Shown here piece by piece: positions 1 to 5,758 of a stretch of 64,000 nucleotides of DNA. The DNA comes from Falsirhodobacter xinxiangensis. Lineage in GTDB: Bacteria; Pseudomonadota; Alphaproteobacteria; Rhodobacterales; Rhodobacteraceae. The DNA is taken from contig NZ_SMYN01000001.1 in assembly GCF_004959935.1 (NCBI RefSeq), forward strand, positions 1 through 64,000. Direction: 5' to 3'. A model generated the notes under the pieces. That model searched no databases. It worked only from the letters and a program-made list of their open reading frames with translations, and was not told the origin of the DNA. The stretch's first letter is position 1; each line of letters opens with the position of its first letter. The position numbers and the translations under genes were made by a program.

Positions 1-141
1 GGCCTTCACGGCGATCTTGACGGGCTGGACCTCAACCGGGGCGATCTGGCGCTTGGCAATCGCGGCGCGGTCGCGGCGGGCCATGGCGATCATGCGCTCA
101 CGGATGACGTCCTCGGGGAGGATGGGGGTCATGGCGTTCAT
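1..141 (-). CDS. Partial element gene, cut by left window edge
   Basis: A leftward ORF starts with ATG at 141 and is open to the window edge (47 codons seen; MNAMTPILPEDVIRERM then a basic stretch rich in Arg, Ala and Lys). Its ATG overlaps the stop of the methyltransferase as ATGA, which indicates the same leftward operon and translational coupling. The visible part has no motif that I recognise. It is probably a small early gene of the integrated element, but the product cannot be assigned. Confidence 0.55.
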   Translation of the reverse strand, partial: MNAMTPILPEDVIRERMIAMARRDRAAIAKRQIAPVEVQPVKIAVKA

Positions 142-737
142 GCTGCGGCCTCCTGAGCGCGCGGCGCCCATTCGCGATAGATGCTTGTGTTCACATTGGT
201 GCCGCTCTCGGCGAAGCTGCCCACCGGCAGATCGCTCCAGCGGTCGCGGCCCTCGGGCAGTGCCCCATAGTCGTAGCGGGCAGTGCTGGGCAACACGGCG
301 ATCAGGCGGCCACCGGGCTTAAGGAACCGGCGGGCATGCTCGACGTGCTTGAGATAATGGCGGCCAACGAAGGGAGGGTTCATCACCACGACGTCGTAGA
401 CGGGGCGCGGCTGCACCCGAAGAAAGTTGGCGACCAGCACATCGTGCCCTTTGGCGCGGCACTCGACAGCACGGGCTCGATCGACCTCGACACCAAATAC
501 CTCAGCACCTGACTTGTGGATGGCATCCATGAACCGACCACAACCGCAGGATGGCTCCAGCACCTTCATGCCGGGACGCAGTTCTGCGCGCTCCAGCGCC
601 GTTGCCACGACGGCCTCGGGTGTGGGGTAGTAGGCCAGATCCTTGCTGACCTCGGTGGAGGCCTTACGTTTGGGGTTCTCGTCCGGCGTATCGGGCAAGA
701 CGTCGCCGTAGAACTCGGCCAGCCCTCGGTCGGGCAT
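138..737 (-). CDS. N6-adenine-type DNA methyltransferase of the element
   Basis: This is a class I SAM-dependent methyltransferase of about 199 residues. It carries a motif-I-like segment (LEPSCGCGRF) that should bind SAM and the catalytic NPPF motif of amino-methyltransferases (VVVMNPPF), followed by a phage-typical tail (SFAESGTNVNT). It probably methylates adenine in DNA and may protect the element. I chose ATG 737. The reading frame is also open upstream to 785 but without good coding character. The gene overlaps the 3' end of the small HTH ORF in another frame, and an A6 run lies exactly at the frame change, so the two may once have formed one HTH-methyltransferase gene. Its stop overlaps the next leftward gene as ATGA. 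Confidence 0.7.
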   Translation of the reverse strand: MPDRGLAEFYGDVLPDTPDENPKRKASTEVSKDLAYYPTPEAVVATALERAELRPGMKVLEPSCGCGRFMDAIHKSGAEVFGVEVDRARAVECRAKGHDVLVANFLRVQPRPVYDVVVMNPPFVGRHYLKHVEHARRFLKPGGRLIAVLPSTARYDYGALPEGRDRWSDLPVGSFAESGTNVNTSIYREWAPRAQEAAA

Positions 738-897
738 GTCCTTTTTTGAAGGTGATCTTATGGATCGCCGCCAGCTGCCGAACACGCTCGCGGCTTATTC
801 CGACCTCCCTTGCCACATCAGCTTGACTGAAGCCTTTGGCGGCGAAGTCTCGCATGATGGGCAAGTGAGGGTTATTCGAGGCGGTAGCTACCTTCAT
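664..897 (-). CDS. Small helix-turn-helix protein, possibly 5' part of the methyltransferase gene
   Basis: The first 50 or so residues form a convincing HTH (AAKGFSQADVAREVGISRER). The remaining 25 residues are Arg-rich and look like a shadow frame. The switch from plausible to implausible protein falls at the A6 run (plus-strand T6 at 742-747), where losing one A would continue straight into the methyltransferase frame. The start codon overlaps the stop of the upstream Cro-like gene (ATGA), so it belongs to the leftward early operon. It could be an independent 77-residue regulator or the N-terminus of a frameshifted HTH-methyltransferase fusion. Confidence 0.5.
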   Translation of the reverse strand: MKVATASNNPHLPIMRDFAAKGFSQADVAREVGISRERVRQLAAIHKITFKKGHARPRAGRVLRRRLARYAGREPQT

Positions 898-1159
898 GCC
901 ACCCTCGTCGTATTTTTGCGGCCAGCACCTTGTGCGGACACGGCTTTATCCACAGTTGGTGAAGTGCGAACCCGCATTTTGAACAGTTCGGGAGGGCATT
1001 CGATGCCCTTCTCGGAAGCGAGTTCTTGACACACAAGGAGCCAAGATGACGGGAACCAACCCCGCTTCTCGAAATTGCTTACAGCGGTCGCGCCCACATC
1101 AAACGCGTCCGCTAGTTTCTTCCGGCCAATGGCTGCTGCAAAGTCGGGTGCTTAATCAT
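894..1159 (-). pseudogene. Cro/YdaS-like regulator with one-base frameshift near its 5' end
   Basis: From ATG 1159 the frame reads MIKHP and then runs into a stop after 15 codons. Restoring one base in the G3 run at 1146-1148 (C3 on the coding strand) gives a coherent protein of about 88 residues: DFAAAIGRKKLADAFDVG, then an HTH recognition part (GATAVSNFEKRGWFPSSW) and a typical tail (ECPPELF). This pattern resembles small phage Cro/YdaS-like regulators that sit opposite the repressor. Without the correction, only a GTG-started 67-residue fragment (1097-894) could be made, lacking the first helices. The promoter predicted upstream would start transcription at or next to the ATG, so the mRNA would be leaderless. 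The lesion could be genuine or an assembly error. Confidence 0.6.
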
Positions 1160-1165
1160 GGCTGC

Positions 1166-1194
1166 AGCATATCCACATATGGTGGAGTATTCAA
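1166..1194 (-). promoter_or_regulatory. Leftward early promoter with operator in the spacer
   Basis: On the minus strand a -35 TTGAAT (1194-1189) and a -10 TATGCT (1171-1166) are separated by exactly 17 bp. Fifteen of those 17 bases are the palindromic operator TCCAC-N5-GTGGA (1172-1186). A start about 7 nt after the -10 falls on or next to the A of the Cro-like ATG (1159), which predicts a leaderless transcript. A repressor bound in the spacer would block RNA polymerase directly. Confidence 0.6.
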
Positions 1195-1237
1195 GCGCCA
1201 CAATCGGTGGTTTGCGGACTTCTCCACGATTTGTGAA
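1172..1237. promoter_or_regulatory. Triple operator between Cro-like gene and repressor
   Basis: Three inverted repeats of one design lie side by side: TCCAC-ATATG-GTGGA (1172-1186, perfect), CCAC-AATCG-GTGG (1198-1210, perfect 4-bp arms) and TCCAC-GATTT-GTGAA (1223-1237, one mismatch). Centres are 25-26 bp apart, about 2.4 helical turns. They sit between divergent regulator genes, like the three-site operators of lambdoid phages. The XRE repressor encoded at 1248 is the obvious candidate ligand; that is inference. Confidence 0.7.
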
Positions 1238-1243
1238 TTATAG
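1215..1243 (+). promoter_or_regulatory. Probable promoter of the XRE repressor gene
   Basis: The third operator copy (1223-1237) is followed directly by TTATAG (1238-1243), an acceptable -10. With the same 17-bp spacer geometry as the leftward promoter, the -35 would be CGGACT (1215-1220), which is poor. A weak -35 is typical of repressor-maintenance promoters. The start would fall at about 1250, at the repressor ATG (1248), again suggesting a leaderless or almost leaderless mRNA. There is no Shine-Dalgarno sequence in front of the ATG, which fits. Confidence 0.4.
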
Positions 1244-1247
1244 CCGC

Positions 1248-1508
1248 ATGGCTATGCAAGAACCCGAATTCACCGAGATCGGCCAGCGCCTCGCGCGCAT
1301 CAGGACCGGGCTATCCGACCTGAGCCAGAAGGCATGGGCAGAGAAGCATGGCTTCAACCCGACCCAGTATAACAACTGGGAAAAGGGCGTCCGCCGCATC
1401 CCGGTCGAAGCGGTTGACCGCCTATGCGACACCTACGGCCTGACGATGGATTTCGTGTATCGCGGAAGGCGTGACGGGCTGGCCGACAGCATCAAGAACT
1501 CCGTCTGA
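1248..1508 (+). CDS. XRE-family repressor (CI-like, DNA-binding domain only)
   Basis: The protein of 86 residues is almost all helix-turn-helix. The start region is followed by EIGQRLARIRTGLS, then a turn and recognition helix (FNPTQYNNWEKGVRRIP) and a short closing segment (DRLCDTYGLTMDFVYRG). There is no cleavage or dimerisation domain of the LexA/CI type, so induction by RecA-driven self-cleavage is unlikely. I chose ATG 1248 (ATG 1254 is possible) because the HTH begins there; the upstream open frame to 1158 runs through the operators and is not coding-like. It is divergent from the Cro-like gene and flanked by three copies of a palindrome that it probably binds. Confidence 0.75.
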   Translation: MAMQEPEFTEIGQRLARIRTGLSDLSQKAWAEKHGFNPTQYNNWEKGVRRIPVEAVDRLCDTYGLTMDFVYRGRRDGLADSIKNSV

Positions 1509-1630
1509 GAGCACCAGCCCATATGGCGAACCACATGATCGAGAGGGACGTCCAGAAGGTCAGCCACCTCGATCATCCGGTCGAGCCGTTGGTTGACCTC
1601 ACTTCCCTCGTCGATGTCGGCGGTCGTCAC
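1433..1630 (-). CDS. Doubtful small ORF antisense to the repressor end
   Basis: A GTG-started ORF of 65 codons has a fair Shine-Dalgarno (GGAG, 7 nt upstream) and a plausible helical first half (VNQRLDRMIEVADLLDVPL). Its last third is antisense to the 3' end of the repressor gene and reads poorly. An 11-bp triple tandem repeat lies just upstream of its start. It may be a real short element gene or a chance ORF. I recognise no family. Confidence 0.3.
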   Translation of the reverse strand: MTTADIDEGSEVNQRLDRMIEVADLLDVPLDHVVRHMGWCSQTEFLMLSASPSRLPRYTKSIVRP

Positions 1631-1646
1631 AATGCACTCCGTTCAA

Positions 1647-1679
1647 ATGTTCCCGTTATGTTCACGTTATGTTCACGTT
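1647..1679. repeat. 11-bp tandem repeat, three copies
   Basis: ATGTTCCCGTT is followed directly by two identical copies of ATGTTCACGTT; only one base differs in the first copy. The period is close to one helical turn, so a protein could bind all copies on one face of the DNA. The repeat lies in an 80-bp gap between the small leftward ORF (start 1630) and the coiled-coil ORF at 1713. Function is unknown: iteron-like binding sites or simple slippage are both possible. Confidence 0.75.
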
Positions 1680-1712
1680 ATCCGGGAAGGCCGGATTCGG
1701 TCAACCGTGGGT

Positions 1713-1919
1713 ATGTCGCAGTTTAAATTTAGCTGGGGAGAGGTCTGGGGAGGGCCGGCCCAAGATGCCCGCAAGGCGTCTCAGGCGGCCGACGAATTCA
1801 TTGAGGCTGAGACGGCCAAACGAGACGCCAAGACAGCGCGCCTAGAAGCGGCACGCCAGCGCGCGAGGAAGCAGGAGATCGCTCGCCGCTACGAGGAAAT
1901 CAAAAGCCGGGGGTGGTAA
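1713..1919 (+). CDS. Small charged coiled-coil protein, element gene
   Basis: The ORF encodes 68 residues. After a short N-terminus with aromatic residues (MSQFKFSWGEVWGG) the rest is a long charged helix rich in Ala, Glu, Lys and Arg with coiled-coil character (AADEFIEAETAKRDAKTARL). I chose ATG 1713 because the frame upstream crosses the tandem repeats and loses coding character. No clear Shine-Dalgarno is visible. Similar short helical proteins are common in tailed phages, but I cannot assign a role. Confidence 0.5.
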   Translation: MSQFKFSWGEVWGGPAQDARKASQAADEFIEAETAKRDAKTARLEAARQRARKQEIARRYEEIKSRGW

Positions 1920-2075
1920 GATGGCCAACGCGGAGCGCTGTAACGAGGTAGTCACTTGGAAATATAGCGCGCGCCTCCAATCCTCAAATGCAGCCTCATC
2001 TGCCCGGCGCTGATATCGGTTGACTGCCGGGCATCACCGGCGCTAGCCTCCATTGGAAGGCTTTGAGGGATAATT

Positions 2076-3512
2076 ATGCTATCACAGGACATGAGGCGCC
2101 TGAAAAATTAGTGGGGAACCGGTGCGGGATGGCCGAAGCGGCTAGAATGGATCGAGATCGAGGGCGTCAGGGGATGGAGCGGACAACGGGTAGATTTCAA
2201 TTTTCCAATCGTCGCGATCGTTGGAGAAAACGGGTCAGGAAAGAGCACGCTGCTTCAGGCGGCTGCGGCAGCCTATAAATCACCGCAAAAGGATAGATTC
2301 GCTTCCGACTTCTTTCCCGACACCCCCTTCGAGAAAATAACCTCGGCTACTATTCGCTATTCCGTTCGGCAGGGGCCGAACTCTCAGACTAAAACAGTTC
2401 GCAAGCCAACTAACCGTTGGCGCGGCAATCCCGAGCGTCCGGAACGCAACGTTCAGTATGTCGACCTGAGACGTATCCCGCCGGTAAGTGCAAGAACAGG
2501 ATACGCGAAACTTCTAAAGGCTGGGGTTGCGGAAGGTATTTCAACTGATTTCGACGAGGGGAAGCTAGCGCGCCTTACACAGATCGTCGGCAAGAAGTAT
2601 ACTGCCGCTGGCATTTCCGTGACTAATGCTGGCGATGACAAGCCTATCCCGGTACTTCAAACAGACGGCGTTAGGTACTCGGGTTTTCACCAAGGCGCGG
2701 GTGAGATTGCCGCTGCAGAACTATTAGCTGTCGATTATCCAAAGTACGGCATAATACTGATAGATGAAGTCGAGACGTCCCTACACCCGAGGGCGCAAAG
2801 ACGGCTGATCAGAGATCTCGCTAAAATTGCTGCATTGAACGAACTTCAGATCGTACTGACCACGCATTCCCCCTATGTTCTAGACGAACTCCCACCGGAA
2901 GCGCGTATATATTTGATGGACGGAGTTGAAGGGAAAACCGTAGTTACTGGCGTTAGCCCCGAGTTTGCGATGACTCGGATGGATGATGAAATCTATCCGG
3001 AATGCGACCTCTATGTAGAGGATCCAAGAGCTTCCTCTTTGCTGGGAGAAATCCTAGCCAGTCAAGATCGGTCTCTGCTCACCCGATCAAGGATTATCGC
3101 GTTTGGCGCAGCATCGGTCGGTGTGGCTCTGGGGCAAATGGCTCACCAAAACAGATTTCCGAGACCATCTGTTGTATTCTTGGACGGGGACCAGTTACCG
3201 GCTCTTGGGTGTAGCATTTTGCCAGGAGGTGACGCCCCCGAACGTGTTGTTTTCGAGGCCCTTTCGGCGCACGGTTGGCCTGACGTGGCAACTCGTTTAG
3301 AGCGTGGCCACGCAGAAACCGTCGATACGTTAAATCAAGCAATGCATCTGGCTAATCATCATGATTGGGTTAGATATGCTGCCGATCGCTTGACCGTAAG
3401 CGGTGATTTGCTTTGGCAGACTCTCGCATCATCTTGGACCAAAAATTGCGCCGGTGACGACGATAAGACTGCGGTTGCTGAATTAGTCCGCGATGCCTTA
3501 AACGGAATTTAG
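2076..3512 (+). CDS. OLD-like AAA ATPase/TOPRIM protein, TAG at codon 12
   Basis: From ATG 2076 (GAGG 7 nt upstream) there are 479 codons including the stop, but codon 12 is TAG (2109-2111). After it the frame is open to 3512 with no ATG, GTG or TTG until GTG 2619, so no normal start can rescue the ATPase domain. Visible domains: Walker A GENGSGKST (residues 50-58), Walker B IILIDE (D230/E231), switch His in LTTHSP (H264), then a probable TOPRIM domain with E315 and VVFLDGD (D370, D372). This order (ABC-like ATPase, then TOPRIM nuclease) is that of OLD-family nucleases, several of which act in phage defence. Codon use is AT-richer than the neighbours (ATA, TTA, AGA frequent), suggesting separate acquisition. 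Gene is intact in body but probably poorly expressed or dead unless the TAG is suppressed. Confidence 0.65.
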
Positions 3513-3518
3513 ATTACC

Positions 3519-3545
3519 AGCCCGCCCTTATCGGCGGGCTTTTTC
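3519..3545 (+). terminator. Rho-independent terminator after the ATPase gene
   Basis: A perfect 8-bp stem AGCCCGCC / GGCGGGCT with a 6-nt loop (CTTATC) is followed by six T residues in all (3540-3545). It starts 7 nt after the ATPase stop and separates it from the convergent leftward gene that ends at 3544. Confidence 0.85.
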
Positions 3546-3771
3546 ACGCATCGCGCATACCGCTCGCGATCAGCGCGGCCCGGACTGCATCTCGCGCCGC
3601 GCCCTGCCTCCCGCCGTTCGCCTCGACCACCATCGCCCGGTATGCAGCGGCACGTTCAGCCTTCGGCATGGACCTCCAGCATCGCTGGATCTCGCGGCCA
3701 GCGCCTTGCAGGTCATCGATCCTCACGATCCTGCCCGCGTCGTCGATCATGTCGAGTGGCACCTTCCACAT
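3544..3771 (-). CDS. Small hypothetical element protein
   Basis: The ORF encodes 75 residues from ATG 3771, chosen because AGGA lies 6 nt upstream and the longer frame to 3963 gives Arg-rich non-protein sequence. It begins MWKVPLDMIDDAGRIVRIDD and continues as a charged helical protein. It lies just downstream of a small membrane ORF on the same strand, so the two may form a leftward pair. I recognise no family. Confidence 0.55.
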   Translation of the reverse strand: MWKVPLDMIDDAGRIVRIDDLQGAGREIQRCWRSMPKAERAAAYRAMVVEANGGRQGAARDAVRAALIASGMRDA

Positions 3772-3797
3772 GGCAATCCTACTGCCCCGCATTCCAA

Positions 3798-3989
3798 CTA
3801 ACGCGCGGGCAAGAGGTTCATTCCCATAATCTCCATTAGGGGCTGGGCCGCGAGCATCGCGAAGATCGCCCCGGCGGCGAGGCCGAACAGCTTTGCCGCC
3901 AGAACGCGCCGCCACGCGGCACCGCACAGGAGCTGCGAAAGCCCCGCGATGAACGATGTCCACAGGGCGATGACGATTATGAAGATCAG
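3798..3989 (-). CDS. Candidate small two-helix membrane protein with non-ATG start
   Basis: A leftward frame open from 4025 to the TAG at 3800-3798 encodes two clear hydrophobic segments: about LIFIIVIALWTSFIAGL, then VLAAKLFGLAAGAIFAMLAA, joined by a short basic turn (AAWRR). No ATG, GTG or TTG precedes the first helix. The best start is CTG 3989 with GAGGGG 9 nt upstream. Size, two helices and position next to a small phage gene suggest a holin-like or superinfection-type membrane protein, but this is inference, and the start is unproven. Confidence 0.35.
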   Translation of the reverse strand: MIFIIVIALWTSFIAGLSQLLCGAAWRRVLAAKLFGLAAGAIFAMLAAQPLMEIMGMNLLPAR

Positions 3990-4105
3990 GATGTCGCGCC
4001 CCTCAGCGTGAAAACTTGATCCCGGTCAGCATAGCACAGGCGGGACTTTTTCGCACCGGTGGCGCGGCGATGGCATGGGCAAGATATGGTATCACGATAA
4101 AAATA

Positions 4106-4156
4106 TCCACCTTGTGTGGATTAGTGCTTGGATAGTCCACTATTGGTGGATACCTT
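4106..4156 (+). promoter_or_regulatory. Second repressor-controlled promoter with two operators
   Basis: Two perfect copies of the element operator occur here: TCCAC-CTTGT-GTGGA (4106-4120) and TCCAC-TATTG-GTGGA (4136-4150), centres 30 bp apart. The second sits between -35 TTGGAT (4128-4133) and -10 TACCTT (4151-4156) with a 17-bp spacer made of 2 nt plus the 15-bp operator, exactly the geometry of the leftward promoter at 1166-1194. It should drive the rightward operon that begins at 4210 and ends with the integrase. Confidence 0.65.
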
Positions 4157-4209
4157 CATCACATCAGCAGCGACACATGAGCCTGCACTGACCGAGATGG
4201 AGCCACCGA

Positions 4210-4410
4210 ATGACCATTCCCGCTTTCCTTGCCACCCCTGACGGCGCGCCGATCCCCGGCGTGATCCTCGCGAACCACGCGCTGATCCAGTATCGCTTCC
4301 CGTCGCTGGCTCGCGTGACGCTGGCAGAGATGCCCGCCATGCCGATCGAGTGCGTCCGCGATGCTGATGGCGTCTGGTCGCCGGTCCTGTCCACCGAAGC
4401 GCGGAGCTGA
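4210..4410 (+). CDS. Small hypothetical protein, first gene of the rightward operon
   Basis: The ORF encodes 66 residues from ATG 4210, with GGAG 7 nt upstream. The product (MTIPAFLATPDGAPIPGVIL at the start) is a compact, mixed-composition protein without recognisable motif. It is the first gene after the operator-bearing promoter at 4128-4156, with a 5' leader of about 45 nt. It is followed after 4 nt by the truncated methyltransferase gene. Confidence 0.55.
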   Translation: MTIPAFLATPDGAPIPGVILANHALIQYRFPSLARVTLAEMPAMPIECVRDADGVWSPVLSTEARS

Positions 4411-4414
4411 GGCG

Positions 4415-5495
4415 ATGGCACAGCACACGCCGGGACCGTGGTTCATCGACCCCGAGGATGAATTCGAGAAGGGTGCCGACGACGAGCGGCACTTGTGGCC
4501 CGACGTTGCCCGGATCATCCGAGAGCTTGCCCCCGGCCTTCGGTGGGTCTTCCTCGAAAACGTATCCGGTCATGTCAGCCTCGGCCTTGAAACCGTGCTG
4601 CGAGAGCTTCACGGCATGGGCTTCGCGGTTGCGGCTGGCCTCTTCACGGCGGCTGAAACAGGCGCGCCGCACGAGCGGGAGCGGGTCTTCATCGTGGCCC
4701 ACCGCGCTTGCGCACGATGTGAGCCCACGCGGACCTGGGCAAGTGGCGAGCGCGAAAGCGGGCAACCGTTGCTTGGGTCGAGAGTCGGAGGCCTGGCAGA
4801 CGCCAGTTGCGGACGACATGGTGGATCGGGAGCGCGGAAAGTGGAACAGCCGCGGAGAGCCGAAGCTATCGGGTCAGGCGATACTCTGGCCGACACCAAC
4901 CCCGATGCAAACGCGGGATGGATGGTCAGAGGCGGATCTGACGGCGGCGAGGGAGAAAGCCAAGGAGAGCGCGAACAACGGCAACGGGTTCGGTCTTGGT
5001 CTGGGGGCGGCAGCATCCGTAGCAATGGAGAAATGGCCGACGCCAGCGGCTCGGGATTACAAGGGCGAGAACAGCCCGGATCACCTGGAGAACGGGACGG
5101 GGCGGCTGCACATGGATCAGCTGCCGAATGCGGTCGCCCATGGGTTCACCCGCCCGGACCTGCCGACATGGCAGGGTGGATGGATACCCTCGCCGTCGCG
5201 CCATATCTCGCGCCAGCTGCTTCGCTTGGTGACCTCGCGCGTTTCACCAGTCAAGTTGCGGCAATGGCTCAAGCGGGGCTGGTGGCGCAAGAGGCGCTTG
5301 AACCCGCTCTTCGTAGAATGGCTACAGGCTTGGCCGAGCGGTCACGCGCTTTGCGCTTGCTCGGGAACGGGGTTCATCCTTTGGCAGCAGGATATGCGTT
5401 TCGCACTCTCGCAGCTGCCCACGGCCTCGGCCCCTTGGATTTGGCAACCTCCGGCACTCGTGATCGAGGCTGAGCAGATGGATCTTTTCGCATGA
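4415..5495 (+). pseudogene. Truncated, frame-ambiguous phage C5 cytosine methyltransferase
   Basis: Starting at ATG 4415, an N-terminus of foreign type (MAQHTPGPW) leads into a C5-methyltransferase body with motif IV (VFLENVSG, ENV at residues 48-50) and TGAPHERERVFIVAH. Motif I (FxGxGG) and the PCQ catalytic loop are absent, so the enzyme should be inactive. Beyond about 4700, two frames stay open on the same strand. The starting frame runs to 5473 and ends with a motif-X-like LRLLGNGVHP; the +1 frame runs to 5495 and reads WPTPAARDYKGENS and RRLNPLFVEWLQAWP, also typical of phage methyltransferase tails. The +1 frame has better codon bias and its stop overlaps the next gene (ATGA), so a frameshift near 4700 is my preferred reading. 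Confidence 0.55.
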
Positions 5496-5758
5496 CCGAC
5501 CTCACCGCCACCCCGCTTGCCCTCGCCGCAGCAGAAGCACGCCGCCGCACCGATGCGAAGGCCGTGGAAGCCGCTATCGCCGATGGCCGGGTCATCCCCG
5601 CCGACGACGGCATGATTCTGGACGACCGCATCACCGATCGCACTGTCCCGCGCCCCGAGTATGCGTTGGGCAACCCCGCCCTGTTCCGCAGCAGCTTCGC
5701 GCCCCGCCGGGATTGGTTCGACCGCCTCTGGGATTTCTTCATGGGAGAACGCGCATGA
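5492..5758 (+). CDS. Hypothetical element protein
   Basis: The ORF encodes 88 residues. Its ATG overlaps the stop of the preceding methyltransferase frame and its stop overlaps the next ATG (ATGA in both cases), so it is embedded in a translationally coupled phage operon. The first half is Ala-rich and helical, and the end is aromatic and basic (RRDWFDRLWDFFMGERA), possibly a peripheral membrane helix. I recognise no family. Confidence 0.6.
   Translation: MTDLTATPLALAAAEARRRTDAKAVEAAIADGRVIPADDGMILDDRITDRTVPRPEYALGNPALFRSSFAPRRDWFDRLWDFFMGERA

Noticed and set aside
1158-1247. Extension of the XRE repressor to an earlier ATG at 1158
   Set aside because: The added 30 codons cross all three operators and the divergent promoter, and give sequence with no domain character; ATG 1248 starts directly before the HTH.
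1921-2013. 30-codon ORF after the coiled-coil gene
   Set aside because: It has an ATG right after the previous stop but no recognisable composition, and is too short to support without conservation.
2027-2042. Short inverted repeat GCCGG-N6-CCGGC before the ATPase gene
   Set aside because: It is short and GC-rich, without a matching promoter or T-run; a TTGACT nearby has no convincing -10 at 16-18 bp.
2063-2278. 71-codon ORF at the start of the ATPase gene
   Set aside because: It is an Arg-rich shadow; the frame with Walker A GENGSGKST is the coding one.
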